From Fictibacillus nanhaiensis (lineage in GTDB: Bacteria; Bacillota; Bacilli; Bacillales; Fictibacillaceae), in assembly GCA_017052515.1 (NCBI GenBank), contig JAFHKR010000038.1, forward strand, positions 620,001 to 684,000: a stretch of 64,000 nucleotides of DNA, written 5' to 3'. Below are positions 1-8,949 of the stretch, one piece after another. Position 1 is the stretch's first letter. Every line of letters begins with the position of its first letter. The translations under genes were made by a program, and so were the position numbers. Under the pieces are notes generated by a model. It ran no database searches. It had not been told where the DNA came from and saw nothing but the letters and a program-made list of their open reading frames with translations.

Positions 1-100
1 CATACCTTGATTTATCCTCATTTTGTTTTTGGTAGTGCACATATCCCAAAAAGCTTGTGAATGCGATCAAAGCAAATAATATAATTAAAAGTCTTTTCAC
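1..100 (-). CDS. 5' part of an unidentified membrane-anchored or secreted protein
   Basis: The minus strand shows a GTG start at 100-98 preceded by a GAGGAGT ribosome binding site at 112-106. An open frame of 33 codons then runs off the left edge of the window. The visible N-terminus is KR followed by about 18 hydrophobic residues, then a polar, charged stretch. This is a signal peptide or a membrane anchor. The family cannot be named from this fragment. It is divergent from the peptidase gene at 281. Confidence 0.6.
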   Translation of the reverse strand, partial: MKRLLIILFALIAFTSFLGYVHYQKQNEDKSRY

Positions 101-280
101 TATATACTCCTCGTATTTAAATTACTCTATATATTATCAAAATATTAAGTGCTTTAGCAAAAATTTGACAATCTAATACTCTTATCTATCAATATAATGC
201 ATATTTATTCTGAAACTTAGAAGGAAATTGTCGATAAAAGAAGAAGTGAGTTTTAAAGATATTAGTAAAAGGAGGAAGAA

Positions 281-1606
281 ATGGAAAATAAAAAGGTACT
301 AAAACGTTTTATTATGACTTCTACTTTTGCTGGAGCATTCTTAGCAGCACCAGTAATAGGGGAAGCAGCACTTGGTGATCAAACACTTAAACAAGGTAAT
401 AGTCATACCGATGTAAAAGAGTTGCAGTCTATCTTAAAAAGTAAGGGGTATTTTCATTATCAAGAAACGACCACTTATTTTGGACCAATTACAAAAAAGG
501 CAGTAATGGACTTTCAAAAAGCTAATGGTCTCGTTGTGGATGGAATTGTTGGAAAGAAAACATACGATAAGTTGTTGCAAAAAACTCATCAAGAAGAAGC
601 ACCGTCAGTAAAAAAACCGACAGTGCAAAAACCGACAGTGCAAAAACCGACAGTGCAAAAACCTAAAGTGTCAAAACCGCCGGTATCCAGTACTAAGCCC
701 GCATCAAGTTCAAAAACTAGTAAAGTTTTAAAGCTTAATACAACTGGACCTGAAGTAAAAAAACTTCAAACTGATCTTAAAACTTTAGGATTCTTCACCT
801 TTTATAAAACGACTGATTTCTATGGAACAATAACAACTGAAGCCGTTCGGAAGTTTCAAATTAATCAAAAATTAAAGGCGACGGGGACTGCAGACCAGGT
901 AACACTTAATCAAATTCAAAAGCTAATAGCAGGAAAGAAAAAACCAGTGTCACAACCTAAACCAATTGTTACAAAACCTACATCACCTTCCAAAGAAACG
1001 GTTTTAATGAAATTTGGAAGTACAGGTACTCAAGTAATGCAACTTCAAACACGCCTGAAGAAACTGGGGTATTTTAAATACCATATGATTACAGATTATT
1101 ATGGAACAGTTACAGAGGATAGTGTTGAGAGGTTCCAAAAAGCTAACAGTTTGCCGGTCACTGGTGAAATTACAAGCTCAGTATTAAATAAAATAACTGA
1201 GGTTGAGAAAAAAAAGGGACAAAAACCAAGCAATTCACGTAATCAAACCACTATTAATATTATTGCAAATGCTTCAGAGTATATGGGTGTACCTTATGTT
1301 TGGGGTGGAACTACACCAAAAGGATTCGACTGCAGTGGATTTATCCAATATGTTTATGCACAAGAAGGTATTCAGCTACCGAGAACTGTAGCGCAAATGT
1401 GGAACGCGACTTCTTTGGTCAGTAAACCAGTAGTAGGAGATCTAGTTTATTTTGAAACATACACCTCTGGGCCATCACATTTAGGTATTTACATAGGCAA
1501 CAACCAATTTGTACATGCTGGATCAAGTACAGGTGTGACGGTCAGTGATATGAACTTATCCTATTGGAAATCCCGTTATTTAGGAGCGAAACGAGTAAAT
1601 TACTAA
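281..1606 (+). CDS. Secreted NlpC/P60 endopeptidase with three peptidoglycan-binding domains
   Basis: Predicted peptidoglycan hydrolase of the gamma-D-Glu-diamino-acid endopeptidase type, acting in the cell wall. A signal peptide covers residues 1-29. Three PG_binding_1 domains lie at about 34-102, 148-215 and 240-310, each carrying an LQ...LKxLGYF...YxGxxT...FQ pattern. The C-terminal NlpC/P60 domain (about 325-441) has nucleophile C351 in DCSGF, H400 in SHLGIY and H412 in FVHAG. A Pro/Lys/Val/Gln-rich linker with tandem KPTVQ units separates the first two binding domains. The ATG at 281 has an AAAGGAGGAAG site just upstream. The gene is monocistronic with its own terminator. Assignment is sure; the exact wall bond cleaved is inferred from the family. 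Confidence 0.93.
   Translation: MENKKVLKRFIMTSTFAGAFLAAPVIGEAALGDQTLKQGNSHTDVKELQSILKSKGYFHYQETTTYFGPITKKAVMDFQKANGLVVDGIVGKKTYDKLLQKTHQEEAPSVKKPTVQKPTVQKPTVQKPKVSKPPVSSTKPASSSKTSKVLKLNTTGPEVKKLQTDLKTLGFFTFYKTTDFYGTITTEAVRKFQINQKLKATGTADQVTLNQIQKLIAGKKKPVSQPKPIVTKPTSPSKETVLMKFGSTGTQVMQLQTRLKKLGYFKYHMITDYYGTVTEDSVERFQKANSLPVTGEITSSVLNKITEVEKKKGQKPSNSRNQTTINIIANASEYMGVPYVWGGTTPKGFDCSGFIQYVYAQEGIQLPRTVAQMWNATSLVSKPVVGDLVYFETYTSGPSHLGIYIGNNQFVHAGSSTGVTVSDMNLSYWKSRYLGAKRVNY
614..658 (+). repeat. Tandem 15-bp repeat encoding KPTVQ
   Basis: Three perfect copies of the unit AAACCGACAGTGCAA lie head to tail, with degenerate copies on either side. They encode the flexible linker between peptidoglycan-binding domains. 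Copy number could change by slippage without a frameshift. Confidence 0.9.
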
Positions 1607-1620
1607 AATAGTAATAAAAA

Positions 1621-1667
1621 AAAGCTGCTGTCTAGGTTTAATATGGCCTTGCATAGCAGCTTTTAAT
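1621..1667 (+). terminator. Rho-independent terminator after the NlpC/P60 gene
   Basis: A 9-bp stem pairs AAAGCTGCT at 1621-1629 with AGCAGCTTT at 1655-1663, followed by a short T-rich stretch. Confidence 0.75.
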
Positions 1668-1788
1668 ATTATATATGTGTTTTATCAGCAAACTATCAGG
1701 TGATTATCAGTCATATATTGTAAACTATTTTGTTATAATATATGAGTGTTAAAGTATATGAAAATACTAGTTGAGAAGGAGATGTGTT

Positions 1789-3801
1789 TTGAAGAATTAT
1801 TATAAACTTATCCTGTTAATGGTCTTGTCCATTGGGCTTTTATCAGCTTGCTCAGAGCCTCCAAAGCCAGAGAATACATTAGAAAAATATGTTGGGTACT
1901 GGGAAAAACAAGATTTTAAGAATATGTATAAACTATTAGATACTAAATCGCAAGAAGCCATTTCTGAGAAAGATTTTGTTGAACGCTATGAATCTATATA
2001 TAGTGGAATAGAAGTTAGTAAGTTAGATATAAAAATGAAAAAAAAGAAAAAAGACGATAAAGATAATAGTGAGAGTGTTAATCTTCCTTATACACTTAAA
2101 ATGGAAACAATGGGTGGCCCGATAACATTTACTCAAAATATAAAATTAAACCTCGAGGAGAAAAAGGATACTGAAAAGTGGGGCATCCAATGGAATACGT
2201 CTCATATCTTTCCTGACATGAAAAAAGGTGATCGTATTTCTGCATCTTCCATATCTCCTAAAAGAGGACAGATTTTAGATAGCGAAGGCAAACCTCTTGC
2301 TGTAAATGGTGTGGCAGCAGAAATTGTTATTGTCCCTGAAAAACTGCCTCAAGATAAGGCGAAAACGCTGGAACCATTATCTAAAATACTTGGGATGACA
2401 ACAGAAGAGATACAAAAACAGTTAGATCAGCCATGGGTAAAACAAGACCAAGCAGTTCCGATTAAAAAAATTTCGGTCGATGATCCTAAATTAAAAGATA
2501 CTATTGCTCTAGAAGGCGTAGATTACCAAAAGAAATCAACTCGTCTTTATCCTTTAAAAGAAGCTGCGGCACATCTTACAGGTTATATTGCGCCTGTTTC
2601 AGCTGAGGATATGGAAAAGTTACAGGGAAAAGGCTATTCAGCACAAGATTGGATTGGTAAGGCAGGCCTTGAACAAGTTTATGAAGAACAATTGCGTGGC
2701 AAGAGTGGCGGCATTATAAAAATTATGGATAGTAAAGGTGAAGAAAAATCTATACTTGCACAAACTGAAGTTGAAAATGGAAAAGATGTAAAAACAACGA
2801 TTAATAGCAAGGTTCAGCTATCCATCTATAATCAGATTAAAGCTGACGTTGGAACATCATCGGCTATCCATCCAAAAACAGGTGATGTACTAGCATTAGT
2901 GAATAGTCCATCATATGACCCTAATCAATTTACGTTGGGATTAACCAAGGCATTAAGACAAAAATGGGCAGATGATCCAAAGCAACCCATGTTGAACCGA
3001 TTCAAATATGTTTATGCACCTGGTTCAACGCTTAAGCCTTTAACAGCTGCTATCGGACTTGAAAAGGGAACACTGGATCCTAATGCAGAAATGAAAGTGT
3101 CAGGTAAAACGTGGCAAAAAGATAAAGAAGCATGGGGTAATTATAAAGTAACAAGGGTAACGGATGTTCCTAGTGTAAATCTGGAAAAAGCACTCATCTA
3201 CTCAGATAATATTTACTTTGCTCAAGCTGCGCTAAATCTAGGTGAAGACAAGTTTACGGAAGGATTGAAGAAATTTGGATTTGGTGAAGAGGTGCCTGTT
3301 TCATTCCCGTTCACTGCATCTTCTATTGGAAAAAACGGAATGAGTGAAGGGCAGCTCGCTGACAGTGGCTTCGGTCAGGGGCAGATTCAAATGAGTGCGC
3401 TACATGTAGCCATGTCTTACACACCTTTCTTAAATGAAGGAAACTTGCTGGCGCCACGATTGGATCAAGCGAAAGAGACCACTGTGTGGAAAGAAAAAGT
3501 AATATCAGCAGAAACAGCGAAATTAATAAGTGGTGATCTTGTTCAGGTTGTGGTCAATAAAAATGGAACAGCTCATAAAGATGCCTTTATGAAGAACTTG
3601 CCACTTGCAGGAAAAACGGGTACGGCTGAACTGAAATCCGCTGGAGAAGACAAGGGGAAAGAATTAGGCTGGTTTGTTGGCTATAATACACAAAATCCGT
3701 CCCTTCTTGTTTCCATGATGATTGAAGATGTTGAAAATCGAAATGGCAGTCATTACGTAACACCTAAAGTAAAGAATGTTTTTAGAGAAATATTTGAATA
3801 A
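1789..3801 (+). CDS. pbpC: Penicillin-binding lipoprotein (class B transpeptidase, PBP3/PbpC-like)
   Basis: DD-transpeptidase that cross-links peptidoglycan outside the membrane. It is a predicted lipoprotein: the signal sequence ends in LLSAC. Next come a MecA_N/NTF2-like domain (about 25-140), a PBP dimerisation domain (about 150-320) and a transpeptidase domain. The active-site motifs are S413-T-L-K416, S472-D-N474 and K609-T-G. The length of 670 residues fits the Bacillus PbpC and PBP2a-like families. I start it at TTG 1789, not at an in-frame TTG at 1771, because AAGGAGATG at 1776-1784 is then correctly spaced. A TATAAT box lies at 1734-1739. It is monocistronic. Such proteins with MecA_N domains can have low beta-lactam affinity; that property cannot be read from sequence here. 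Confidence 0.9.
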   Translation: MKNYYKLILLMVLSIGLLSACSEPPKPENTLEKYVGYWEKQDFKNMYKLLDTKSQEAISEKDFVERYESIYSGIEVSKLDIKMKKKKKDDKDNSESVNLPYTLKMETMGGPITFTQNIKLNLEEKKDTEKWGIQWNTSHIFPDMKKGDRISASSISPKRGQILDSEGKPLAVNGVAAEIVIVPEKLPQDKAKTLEPLSKILGMTTEEIQKQLDQPWVKQDQAVPIKKISVDDPKLKDTIALEGVDYQKKSTRLYPLKEAAAHLTGYIAPVSAEDMEKLQGKGYSAQDWIGKAGLEQVYEEQLRGKSGGIIKIMDSKGEEKSILAQTEVENGKDVKTTINSKVQLSIYNQIKADVGTSSAIHPKTGDVLALVNSPSYDPNQFTLGLTKALRQKWADDPKQPMLNRFKYVYAPGSTLKPLTAAIGLEKGTLDPNAEMKVSGKTWQKDKEAWGNYKVTRVTDVPSVNLEKALIYSDNIYFAQAALNLGEDKFTEGLKKFGFGEEVPVSFPFTASSIGKNGMSEGQLADSGFGQGQIQMSALHVAMSYTPFLNEGNLLAPRLDQAKETTVWKEKVISAETAKLISGDLVQVVVNKNGTAHKDAFMKNLPLAGKTGTAELKSAGEDKGKELGWFVGYNTQNPSLLVSMMIEDVENRNGSHYVTPKVKNVFREIFE

Positions 3802-3807
3802 TAAATT

Positions 3808-3854
3808 AAAGCTGATTCAAAAGGTTCACGTCCTTTTTGATATCAGCTTTTTTT
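3808..3854 (+). terminator. Rho-independent terminator after pbpC
   Basis: AAAGCTGAT at 3808-3816 pairs with ATCAGCTTT at 3842-3850, with a further inner AAAAGG/CCTTTTT pairing, followed by a T run. Confidence 0.85.
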
Positions 3855-4090
3855 AATACCCATTGATCCAAAAGGTAATCTAATTAGCAGGGAATAACGA
3901 CATGATTTAGCATAATATTACAAAAATTACACAGATGCTGTCAGATATGTAACGAACATGTAATAAACCAACCAGTCGACTTATGCTACCATAGACATAG
4001 GACGATGGGGTCAAGCAAAAGGTAGAAACATACAATACATACTTGTTTTTAACTACATAAATTGAACTAGTCTACTAGTATAACTTGAAC

Positions 4091-4126
4091 CCAATTGGTT
4101 ATATCTAGCCTAATCAATTGGAGGGT
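4091..4126 (+). promoter_or_regulatory. Hairpin covering the 5' part of the ribosome binding site of the NlpC/P60-LysM gene
   Basis: CCAATTGGTT at 4091-4100 can pair over 10 bp (one G-U) with AATCAATTGG at 4112-4121, leaving an 11-nt loop. The 3' arm contains the first two bases of the GGAGGG Shine-Dalgarno at 4120-4125. Folding would partly mask the site, so temperature- or factor-dependent translation is possible. This is inference from pairing only. Confidence 0.45.
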
Positions 4127-4132
4127 ATTTTT

Positions 4133-4786
4133 ATGAAAAAGAAACTTTTATCTATAGTAGTTGCTGCAGGTGTAATTTTATCTGGTGGAGAGTTTGCTCA
4201 AGCTTCAGTTGGAGATAACATTATTAAGACTGGTAATAAATATCTAGGAACACCTTATAAATATGGTTCAACGTTTGGAAATACACGAACATTTGATTGT
4301 TCATCTTTCACTTCATATGTTTTTGCACAAAATGGAATAACAATTCCTCGAACAAGTGTTGGACAAGCATCTGCTGGAGTTGCCGTATCAAAAGCTAATC
4401 TGCAAAAAGGCGATCTTATTTTCTATGATACTGATTTTGATGGTAGAGTTAATCACGCTGGAATCTATGCTGGTAATGGAAAAATGTTAAATGCACAATC
4501 CAATGGAGTTGCTTATACTGATGCATTTTCCAAGTATTATTGGGGAGCAAGGTACGTTAAAGGAAGACGAGTTATAAATCAGAAAGCTACGTCTAGTGCG
4601 GCAAAAAAACCTGTTGCTTCTAAACCAGCTATTAGTTCATCTAAAACAAAAACACATAAAGTTCAAAAAGGTGACACCCTTTGGGGCTTAAGCAAGAAAT
4701 ATAAAACGAGTGTTGCAGCAATCCAAAAGTTAAACAAACTAAAATCTACATCAATTAAAGTAGGGCAAGTATTGAAGGTACGCTAA
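4133..4786 (+). CDS. Secreted NlpC/P60 endopeptidase with C-terminal LysM domain
   Basis: Predicted cell-wall peptidase of 217 residues. A signal peptide (about 1-25, ending before SVGDN) is followed by an NlpC/P60 domain (about 28-145) with C56 in FDCSSF and H108 in NHAGIY. The third catalytic position lies in NAQSNG and appears to be polar, not the His of the first gene in this window. After a Lys/Pro/Ser linker, one LysM domain (about 173-217, KVQKGDTLWGLSKKY) should bind GlcNAc in peptidoglycan. The start is ATG 4133 with GGAGGG at 4120-4125; an upstream in-frame TTG overlaps that site and is rejected. About 280 bp of AT-rich leader separates it from the pbpC terminator. I tested that leader by eye for a c-di-AMP (ydaO) riboswitch and did not find its conserved blocks. 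Confidence 0.92.
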   Translation: MKKKLLSIVVAAGVILSGGEFAQASVGDNIIKTGNKYLGTPYKYGSTFGNTRTFDCSSFTSYVFAQNGITIPRTSVGQASAGVAVSKANLQKGDLIFYDTDFDGRVNHAGIYAGNGKMLNAQSNGVAYTDAFSKYYWGARYVKGRRVINQKATSSAAKKPVASKPAISSSKTKTHKVQKGDTLWGLSKKYKTSVAAIQKLNKLKSTSIKVGQVLKVR

Positions 4787-4844
4787 GAAAGATACGAAGA
4801 TAATTTTTAAGTTACATACTAACTAAGAAAAAGCATATTCTATT

Positions 4845-4876
4845 AAAGCAACCTATTAAAACAGGTTGCTTTTTTT
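4845..4876 (+). terminator. Rho-independent terminator
   Basis: AAAGCAACCT at 4845-4854 pairs with AGGTTGCTTT at 4863-4872, followed by a T run. Confidence 0.9.
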
Positions 4877-4959
4877 GTTGCATAAAAACATGGAATTAAG
4901 TGGTAATAAGTGGTTTTTCAAGTATAATAAAATTATATTTTATAATCTTGGGGGCCATT

Positions 4960-7098
4960 ATGAACAAAAAAAAACTATTAAGTTGTTTGGTTTTCACTTC
5001 ACTTTGCTTTTCTTCTACCCATGTATCTGCCGCAAGTGAGTCAAGATCACATGAAAGAACAGCGTATACTATTCAAAAAATGTTTCAAGATAGAAACTAC
5101 GTAAATACTGAGCTCATTGTCAAGTTTTCAAAAAAACTACATAAGAATGACAAGAGAAATTTTAAAAATCTCTTTAATCTAATAAATATTAAACCCATTG
5201 GAGAAGACTTCTATGTTATTTCTTTTTCCAACCAGACTAATTTACCTAAACTGGTTCAAAAACTTTACGATAACAAAATTGTAGAATTTGTAGAACCCAA
5301 TTATAAAATACAAAAAGAATATATACCTTCTGATCCTTTGTATAAAAAACAATGGTTTCATTCCAAAATTAATACCCCTTCAGCATGGGATACTACAAAA
5401 GGTTCTAGCGATATAGTTGTAGCAGTAATAGACGGTGGTGTAGATGGCAGGCATCCAGAACTTAAAGGGAAGTTGTACAAGCCTTATGATGCTGTCGATG
5501 GTGATTCTACCTATTTTCCAGATGATCATGGAACACATGTTGCAGGCATTATAGCCGCATCACTAAATACTGTAGGAGTAACAGGAATAGCTCCAAATGT
5601 GAAAGTTATGCCTATAAATGTGTTTTATGGAGATTCAACAACTGCTGAAGAAATTTCATCCGCCTTATATTATGCTGCAGACAAGGGAGCGGATGTTATT
5701 AACATGAGCTTAGGAAGTTATTATTATAGCAAAGTTATAAACGATGCGGTTGCATACGCAAGATCTAAGGGAGCAATAGTTGTTGCTGCTGCTGGTAATG
5801 ATCATGTAAACGAAAAAACATATCCAGCTGCTTATAAAGGTGTATTTGGAATTAGTGCTACCAACCATGCAGACCGTGCTTCTTATTTTTCCAACTACGG
5901 AAGCTTTGTTGATTTCGCCGCTCCAGGAGAGGATATTTATTCTACAATTGCCTACGGAAAATATGGTTATATGAGTGGAACTTCAATGGCATCCCCTGTC
6001 GTAACCGGTACCATTGCTTTAATGCTTTCAAAGAATCCATTTATAAATGAAACTCAGGTCGATACTATTTTGAAAAAATCCACTGTAGATCTTTATCAAT
6101 CTGGAAGAGATAATCTTTCGGGATTTGGGAGAATTGATGCTTCATTGGCAGTGAAAAATACTCCAGAAGCACTTTCTGTCGCATCTTTATCATCAAAAGA
6201 ATTAATAATAAATGGACTAAATACTATTTCAACGTCTTATAAAGCTTATACAGGTTCATTAGTCTCCATAGTTGTAAAAGATGCAAAAGGGAATATTGTA
6301 AAAACCATTTACAAAAATGCTAAAAGCAGTGGTAAACAGGTAAACATAAAATGGGACGGAAAGATAGATAATGGCAGTTATGCAGATAGTGGAGCTTACA
6401 AAATAATAGCTTCGGCAGTGAAAGGTTCTTCTTCTAGGTCAAAAGAGCTTTCTGTGAACGTTAAGAATAAATTAAAGCCATCAATAGCTGTTGGGAAAAC
6501 GACAATTCATTATTCTCCTAAAGTTTCTAAGGCAGGTATTGTACATGTAAAACTTAACAAAACACAATTAGTTACTGCAAAAATCTTTGATTCAAAAGGT
6601 GGACATGTGAAGAATATTATAACTAACAAAATTATAATAGGTGGTAGTCAGACGATAGGTTGGAGTGGTAAAAATAGTTCTGGAAAGCAAGCACCTGATG
6701 GAAATTATCTGATGAGGTTAGATAGTATAGATTCTGATAATCAAAGAGCAGATCGAAAGACAGTTGAGATAATAGTTGATAGCAAGCCTCCACTAATAAA
6801 AATTAATTCGATAACGCCCTCTGTTTACAAAACAGGTAAAAGTATGACAGTTGTAAGTAATTTCTCAATCAATGAAACTTCAAACGTAACGATTTATGTT
6901 GTTAACAACAATGGTCAAAAAATAAGAACTTTGGCTAACAAGAAGTCTCTAAAACTAGGAACACATAGTCAAAGTTGGGATGGTAAGGCTGAAAACAAGA
7001 CCTTCGCAAATGCGGGGAAATACAGGTTTATTATCGAAAGTATTGATGTTGCGGGTAACAAATCCTTAATTCAAAGTAGTTGGTTTTCCTTGAAATAA
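4960..7098 (+). CDS. Secreted subtilisin-family serine protease with C-terminal FlgD-like Ig domains
   Basis: Extracellular S8 endopeptidase of 712 residues. A signal peptide (about 1-25) precedes an inhibitor-like propeptide (about 50-115). The catalytic domain (about 130-395) carries D158 in VIDGGVD, H190 in HGTHVAG and S342 in GTSMASP. The remaining 300 residues hold two or three FlgD-type Ig-like modules, recognised by repeated patterns such as W-D/S-G-K...G-x-Y and xKGxxVKxI. Such modules usually act as spacers or as substrate- or surface-binding units. The start at ATG 4960 gives a proper signal peptide; it follows a weak GGGGG site at about 4950-4954, and the 20 residues encoded upstream look unlike a signal. 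The gene stands alone between two terminators. The protease call is sure; the substrate is unknown. Confidence 0.92.
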   Translation: MNKKKLLSCLVFTSLCFSSTHVSAASESRSHERTAYTIQKMFQDRNYVNTELIVKFSKKLHKNDKRNFKNLFNLINIKPIGEDFYVISFSNQTNLPKLVQKLYDNKIVEFVEPNYKIQKEYIPSDPLYKKQWFHSKINTPSAWDTTKGSSDIVVAVIDGGVDGRHPELKGKLYKPYDAVDGDSTYFPDDHGTHVAGIIAASLNTVGVTGIAPNVKVMPINVFYGDSTTAEEISSALYYAADKGADVINMSLGSYYYSKVINDAVAYARSKGAIVVAAAGNDHVNEKTYPAAYKGVFGISATNHADRASYFSNYGSFVDFAAPGEDIYSTIAYGKYGYMSGTSMASPVVTGTIALMLSKNPFINETQVDTILKKSTVDLYQSGRDNLSGFGRIDASLAVKNTPEALSVASLSSKELIINGLNTISTSYKAYTGSLVSIVVKDAKGNIVKTIYKNAKSSGKQVNIKWDGKIDNGSYADSGAYKIIASAVKGSSSRSKELSVNVKNKLKPSIAVGKTTIHYSPKVSKAGIVHVKLNKTQLVTAKIFDSKGGHVKNIITNKIIIGGSQTIGWSGKNSSGKQAPDGNYLMRLDSIDSDNQRADRKTVEIIVDSKPPLIKINSITPSVYKTGKSMTVVSNFSINETSNVTIYVVNNNGQKIRTLANKKSLKLGTHSQSWDGKAENKTFANAGKYRFIIESIDVAGNKSLIQSSWFSLK

Positions 7099-7111
7099 TA
7101 ATAAATTTTTG

Positions 7112-7147
7112 ACACTTCTTTTCTCAATGAAAAGGGGTGTTTTTTAT
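7112..7147 (+). terminator. Rho-independent terminator after the subtilase
   Basis: A 12-bp stem with two G-U pairs forms between ACACTTCTTTTC at 7112-7123 and GAAAAGGGGTGT at 7129-7140, followed by six T. Confidence 0.85.
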
Positions 7148-7256
7148 CAACTCGAGTATAAAAAATTATCAATTTATTGGAAAAAATTTATATACAAATG
7201 TAATTTTTTACCCTATGATTAAGTTATTGTCAAATAAATAAAAGGGTGGGTTTTAG

Positions 7257-8282
7257 TTGAAGAAATACTTTGCTTTTTTGTCTGTTTTTGCTCTATTATT
7301 TTCGCTATTTCCAAACGTTTCATTTGCAGCAGTTGATGAAAAAGAGCTAACTGAATTTTTGGAGGAAGTTAGTAGTGAGCGAGGAATTGAGTTTTCGAAA
7401 GTAGATCTTGAAGACTATGTAATGGAATATTTTGAAGAGGATCTTGCATTCTTTGAAAATGTTACAGAATTAAGAGATTCTCTAGGTGCCGTTATTAAAT
7501 CAGACTATAGTAACCTTGAAACGATATATGAAGATTATGAGTTAGACCAAGAATCCTTATTTTCATTATTAGAGGAAAATGGAGAGAGTATTGATAACTA
7601 CATATTTGTAGATGATTTATATTTTGATGTAAGCTTCTTTCTAGACGTTGAAGAGATGCCTGAAATGCCTGAAATTGGCGATATGTTTGCTGAATTTGAT
7701 CTGACAGAAGATGAACTTAATGCTATGATGGAACATTTAGTAGCACTTGAGGACAAACTTTCTGATCCTGCAATGGAAGAGCGTCTAATGGATTTAGCTG
7801 ATCGAATGATGGCTTTTGAAGACTTTGAAAGTGTTGATGATCTAACAGATGCACAAATTTCAGAGTTTCTATCTATTTCACAAGAATTATTAAATATTTT
7901 TGAGCTTCAACCTAAGTTTTTTCTAACGAATGGGACAGATACTCAACCTCTTTCATTAAAAGAATTACTGTATTTAAAAGATATGAAAAAGGGCTATAAA
8001 CTAAAAATCGAGTTCTATGATTTGAAGGGTAAGTTCATATTAGATATGTTATTTACTGCTGAAATGATTGGTGCAAAGATTATACAAGAAACAGGTAAGG
8101 ATATTAAAGAAGTACCAAAAGTAGTTGAGAAGATTGAAAAAGTTAAAAGTTCACCAAAACATAAAACAGTTAAAGGGGCAAAGCTCCCAAAGACTGCATC
8201 TGACTATGGAACTAATATGATGTTAGGTTTAGGAATCGCACTAGTTGGTGGTTTTATGTTTAGACGTTTAAAAATCCAATAA
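7257..8282 (+). CDS. Processed acidic surface protein with LPKTA sorting signal
   Basis: Surface protein of 341 residues. An N-terminal signal peptide (1-24) precedes a very Asp/Glu-rich body with few aromatic clusters and long helical stretches. At the C-terminus is a complete cell-wall sorting signal: LPKTA, a hydrophobic segment (MMLGLGIALVGGFMF) and a short RRLKIQ tail. This architecture matches the family named processed acidic surface protein, usually encoded beside a class D sortase. That neighbour starts here one base after the stop codon, so the pair is almost certainly one operon with enzyme and substrate. The start is TTG 7257 behind AAAGGGTGGG. Function of the acidic body is unknown; metal or cation binding at the wall is only a guess. 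Confidence 0.85.
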   Translation: MKKYFAFLSVFALLFSLFPNVSFAAVDEKELTEFLEEVSSERGIEFSKVDLEDYVMEYFEEDLAFFENVTELRDSLGAVIKSDYSNLETIYEDYELDQESLFSLLEENGESIDNYIFVDDLYFDVSFFLDVEEMPEMPEIGDMFAEFDLTEDELNAMMEHLVALEDKLSDPAMEERLMDLADRMMAFEDFESVDDLTDAQISEFLSISQELLNIFELQPKFFLTNGTDTQPLSLKELLYLKDMKKGYKLKIEFYDLKGKFILDMLFTAEMIGAKIIQETGKDIKEVPKVVEKIEKVKSSPKHKTVKGAKLPKTASDYGTNMMLGLGIALVGGFMFRRLKIQ

Positions 8283-8283
8283 G

Positions 8284-8913
8284 ATGAAAAAAAACAAAAG
8301 AATCATATTTTTAACAATTTCTATTTTCTTTATCTTTTTCGGTTTATGGTTTTCTTCAACAAATGCATACAAATTTGCTAAAGGTTATTTACTTTTTAAG
8401 GTGGGACAAGAAGAGAGGCAGATGACTTTTACTAAATTAGAAACAAAAGCAGTAGCTACCAAAAAAGGACCATCAAAAACCGAATTATATATCAATCGTC
8501 CCAAGGTGGGAGAAAACATCGGGAATTTATACATCCCGAAGTTGAAAGCAGACCTACCCATTTTTCATGGAACGAATGAGGATGAACTTGAAAAAGGTGT
8601 AGGTCACTTTGCTGATAGCGTCTTACCAGGAGAGCAAGATAATTCTGTACTTTCTGGGCATCGGGACACTGTATTTCGTAAGTTGGGTGAAGTGAAAAAA
8701 GGTGATCTGCTTGTCGTAACAACGGTCGCTGGAGAATTTACTTATAAAGTAAAACAAGTCAGAATCGTCGATAAGGATGATCGTACGGTAATTGTTCCTA
8801 AACCTCGGCCAACTTTAACTGTAAGCACATGTTATCCTTTTAATTTTGTTGGAGCCGCGCCAGAAAGATATGTTCTTGTAGCTTTTCTGGTAGAATCAAA
8901 CATTAATTCATAA
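8284..8913 (+). CDS. Class D sortase
   Basis: Membrane-anchored transpeptidase of 209 residues that cuts a sorting motif and attaches the protein to the wall or to another acceptor. One N-terminal transmembrane segment (about 8-28) is followed by the sortase barrel. The catalytic triad is visible as H126 in SGHRDT, C183 in TVSTCYP and R195 in PERYVLV. The gene follows the LPKTA protein by one base and lacks a good Shine-Dalgarno of its own, which suggests translational coupling. The LPKTA protein is therefore the expected main substrate; others may exist outside the window. Confidence 0.92.
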   Translation: MKKNKRIIFLTISIFFIFFGLWFSSTNAYKFAKGYLLFKVGQEERQMTFTKLETKAVATKKGPSKTELYINRPKVGENIGNLYIPKLKADLPIFHGTNEDELEKGVGHFADSVLPGEQDNSVLSGHRDTVFRKLGEVKKGDLLVVTTVAGEFTYKVKQVRIVDKDDRTVIVPKPRPTLTVSTCYPFNFVGAAPERYVLVAFLVESNINS

Positions 8914-8914
8914 T

Positions 8915-8949
8915 AAAAAACGGATGGCCCAACGAGCCATCCGTTTTTT
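8915..8949. terminator. Bidirectional terminator between sortase and LCP genes
   Basis: AAAAAACGGATGGC pairs with GCCATCCGTTTTTT across an 8-base loop. The A run and T run on either side let it act for both convergent genes. Confidence 0.9.

Noticed and set aside
614-658. CRISPR-like array
   Set aside because: Units are 15 bp, directly adjacent and in frame with a coding sequence; there are no spacers.
1203-1391. 62-codon frame within the first NlpC/P60 gene
   Set aside because: A shadow of the NlpC/P60 coding sequence in another frame.
3856-4132. Possible c-di-AMP (ydaO) riboswitch in the leader of the NlpC/P60-LysM gene
   Set aside because: Wall-hydrolase genes often carry this riboswitch, but the conserved GGGGAACC-like and AGCUC blocks are not present.
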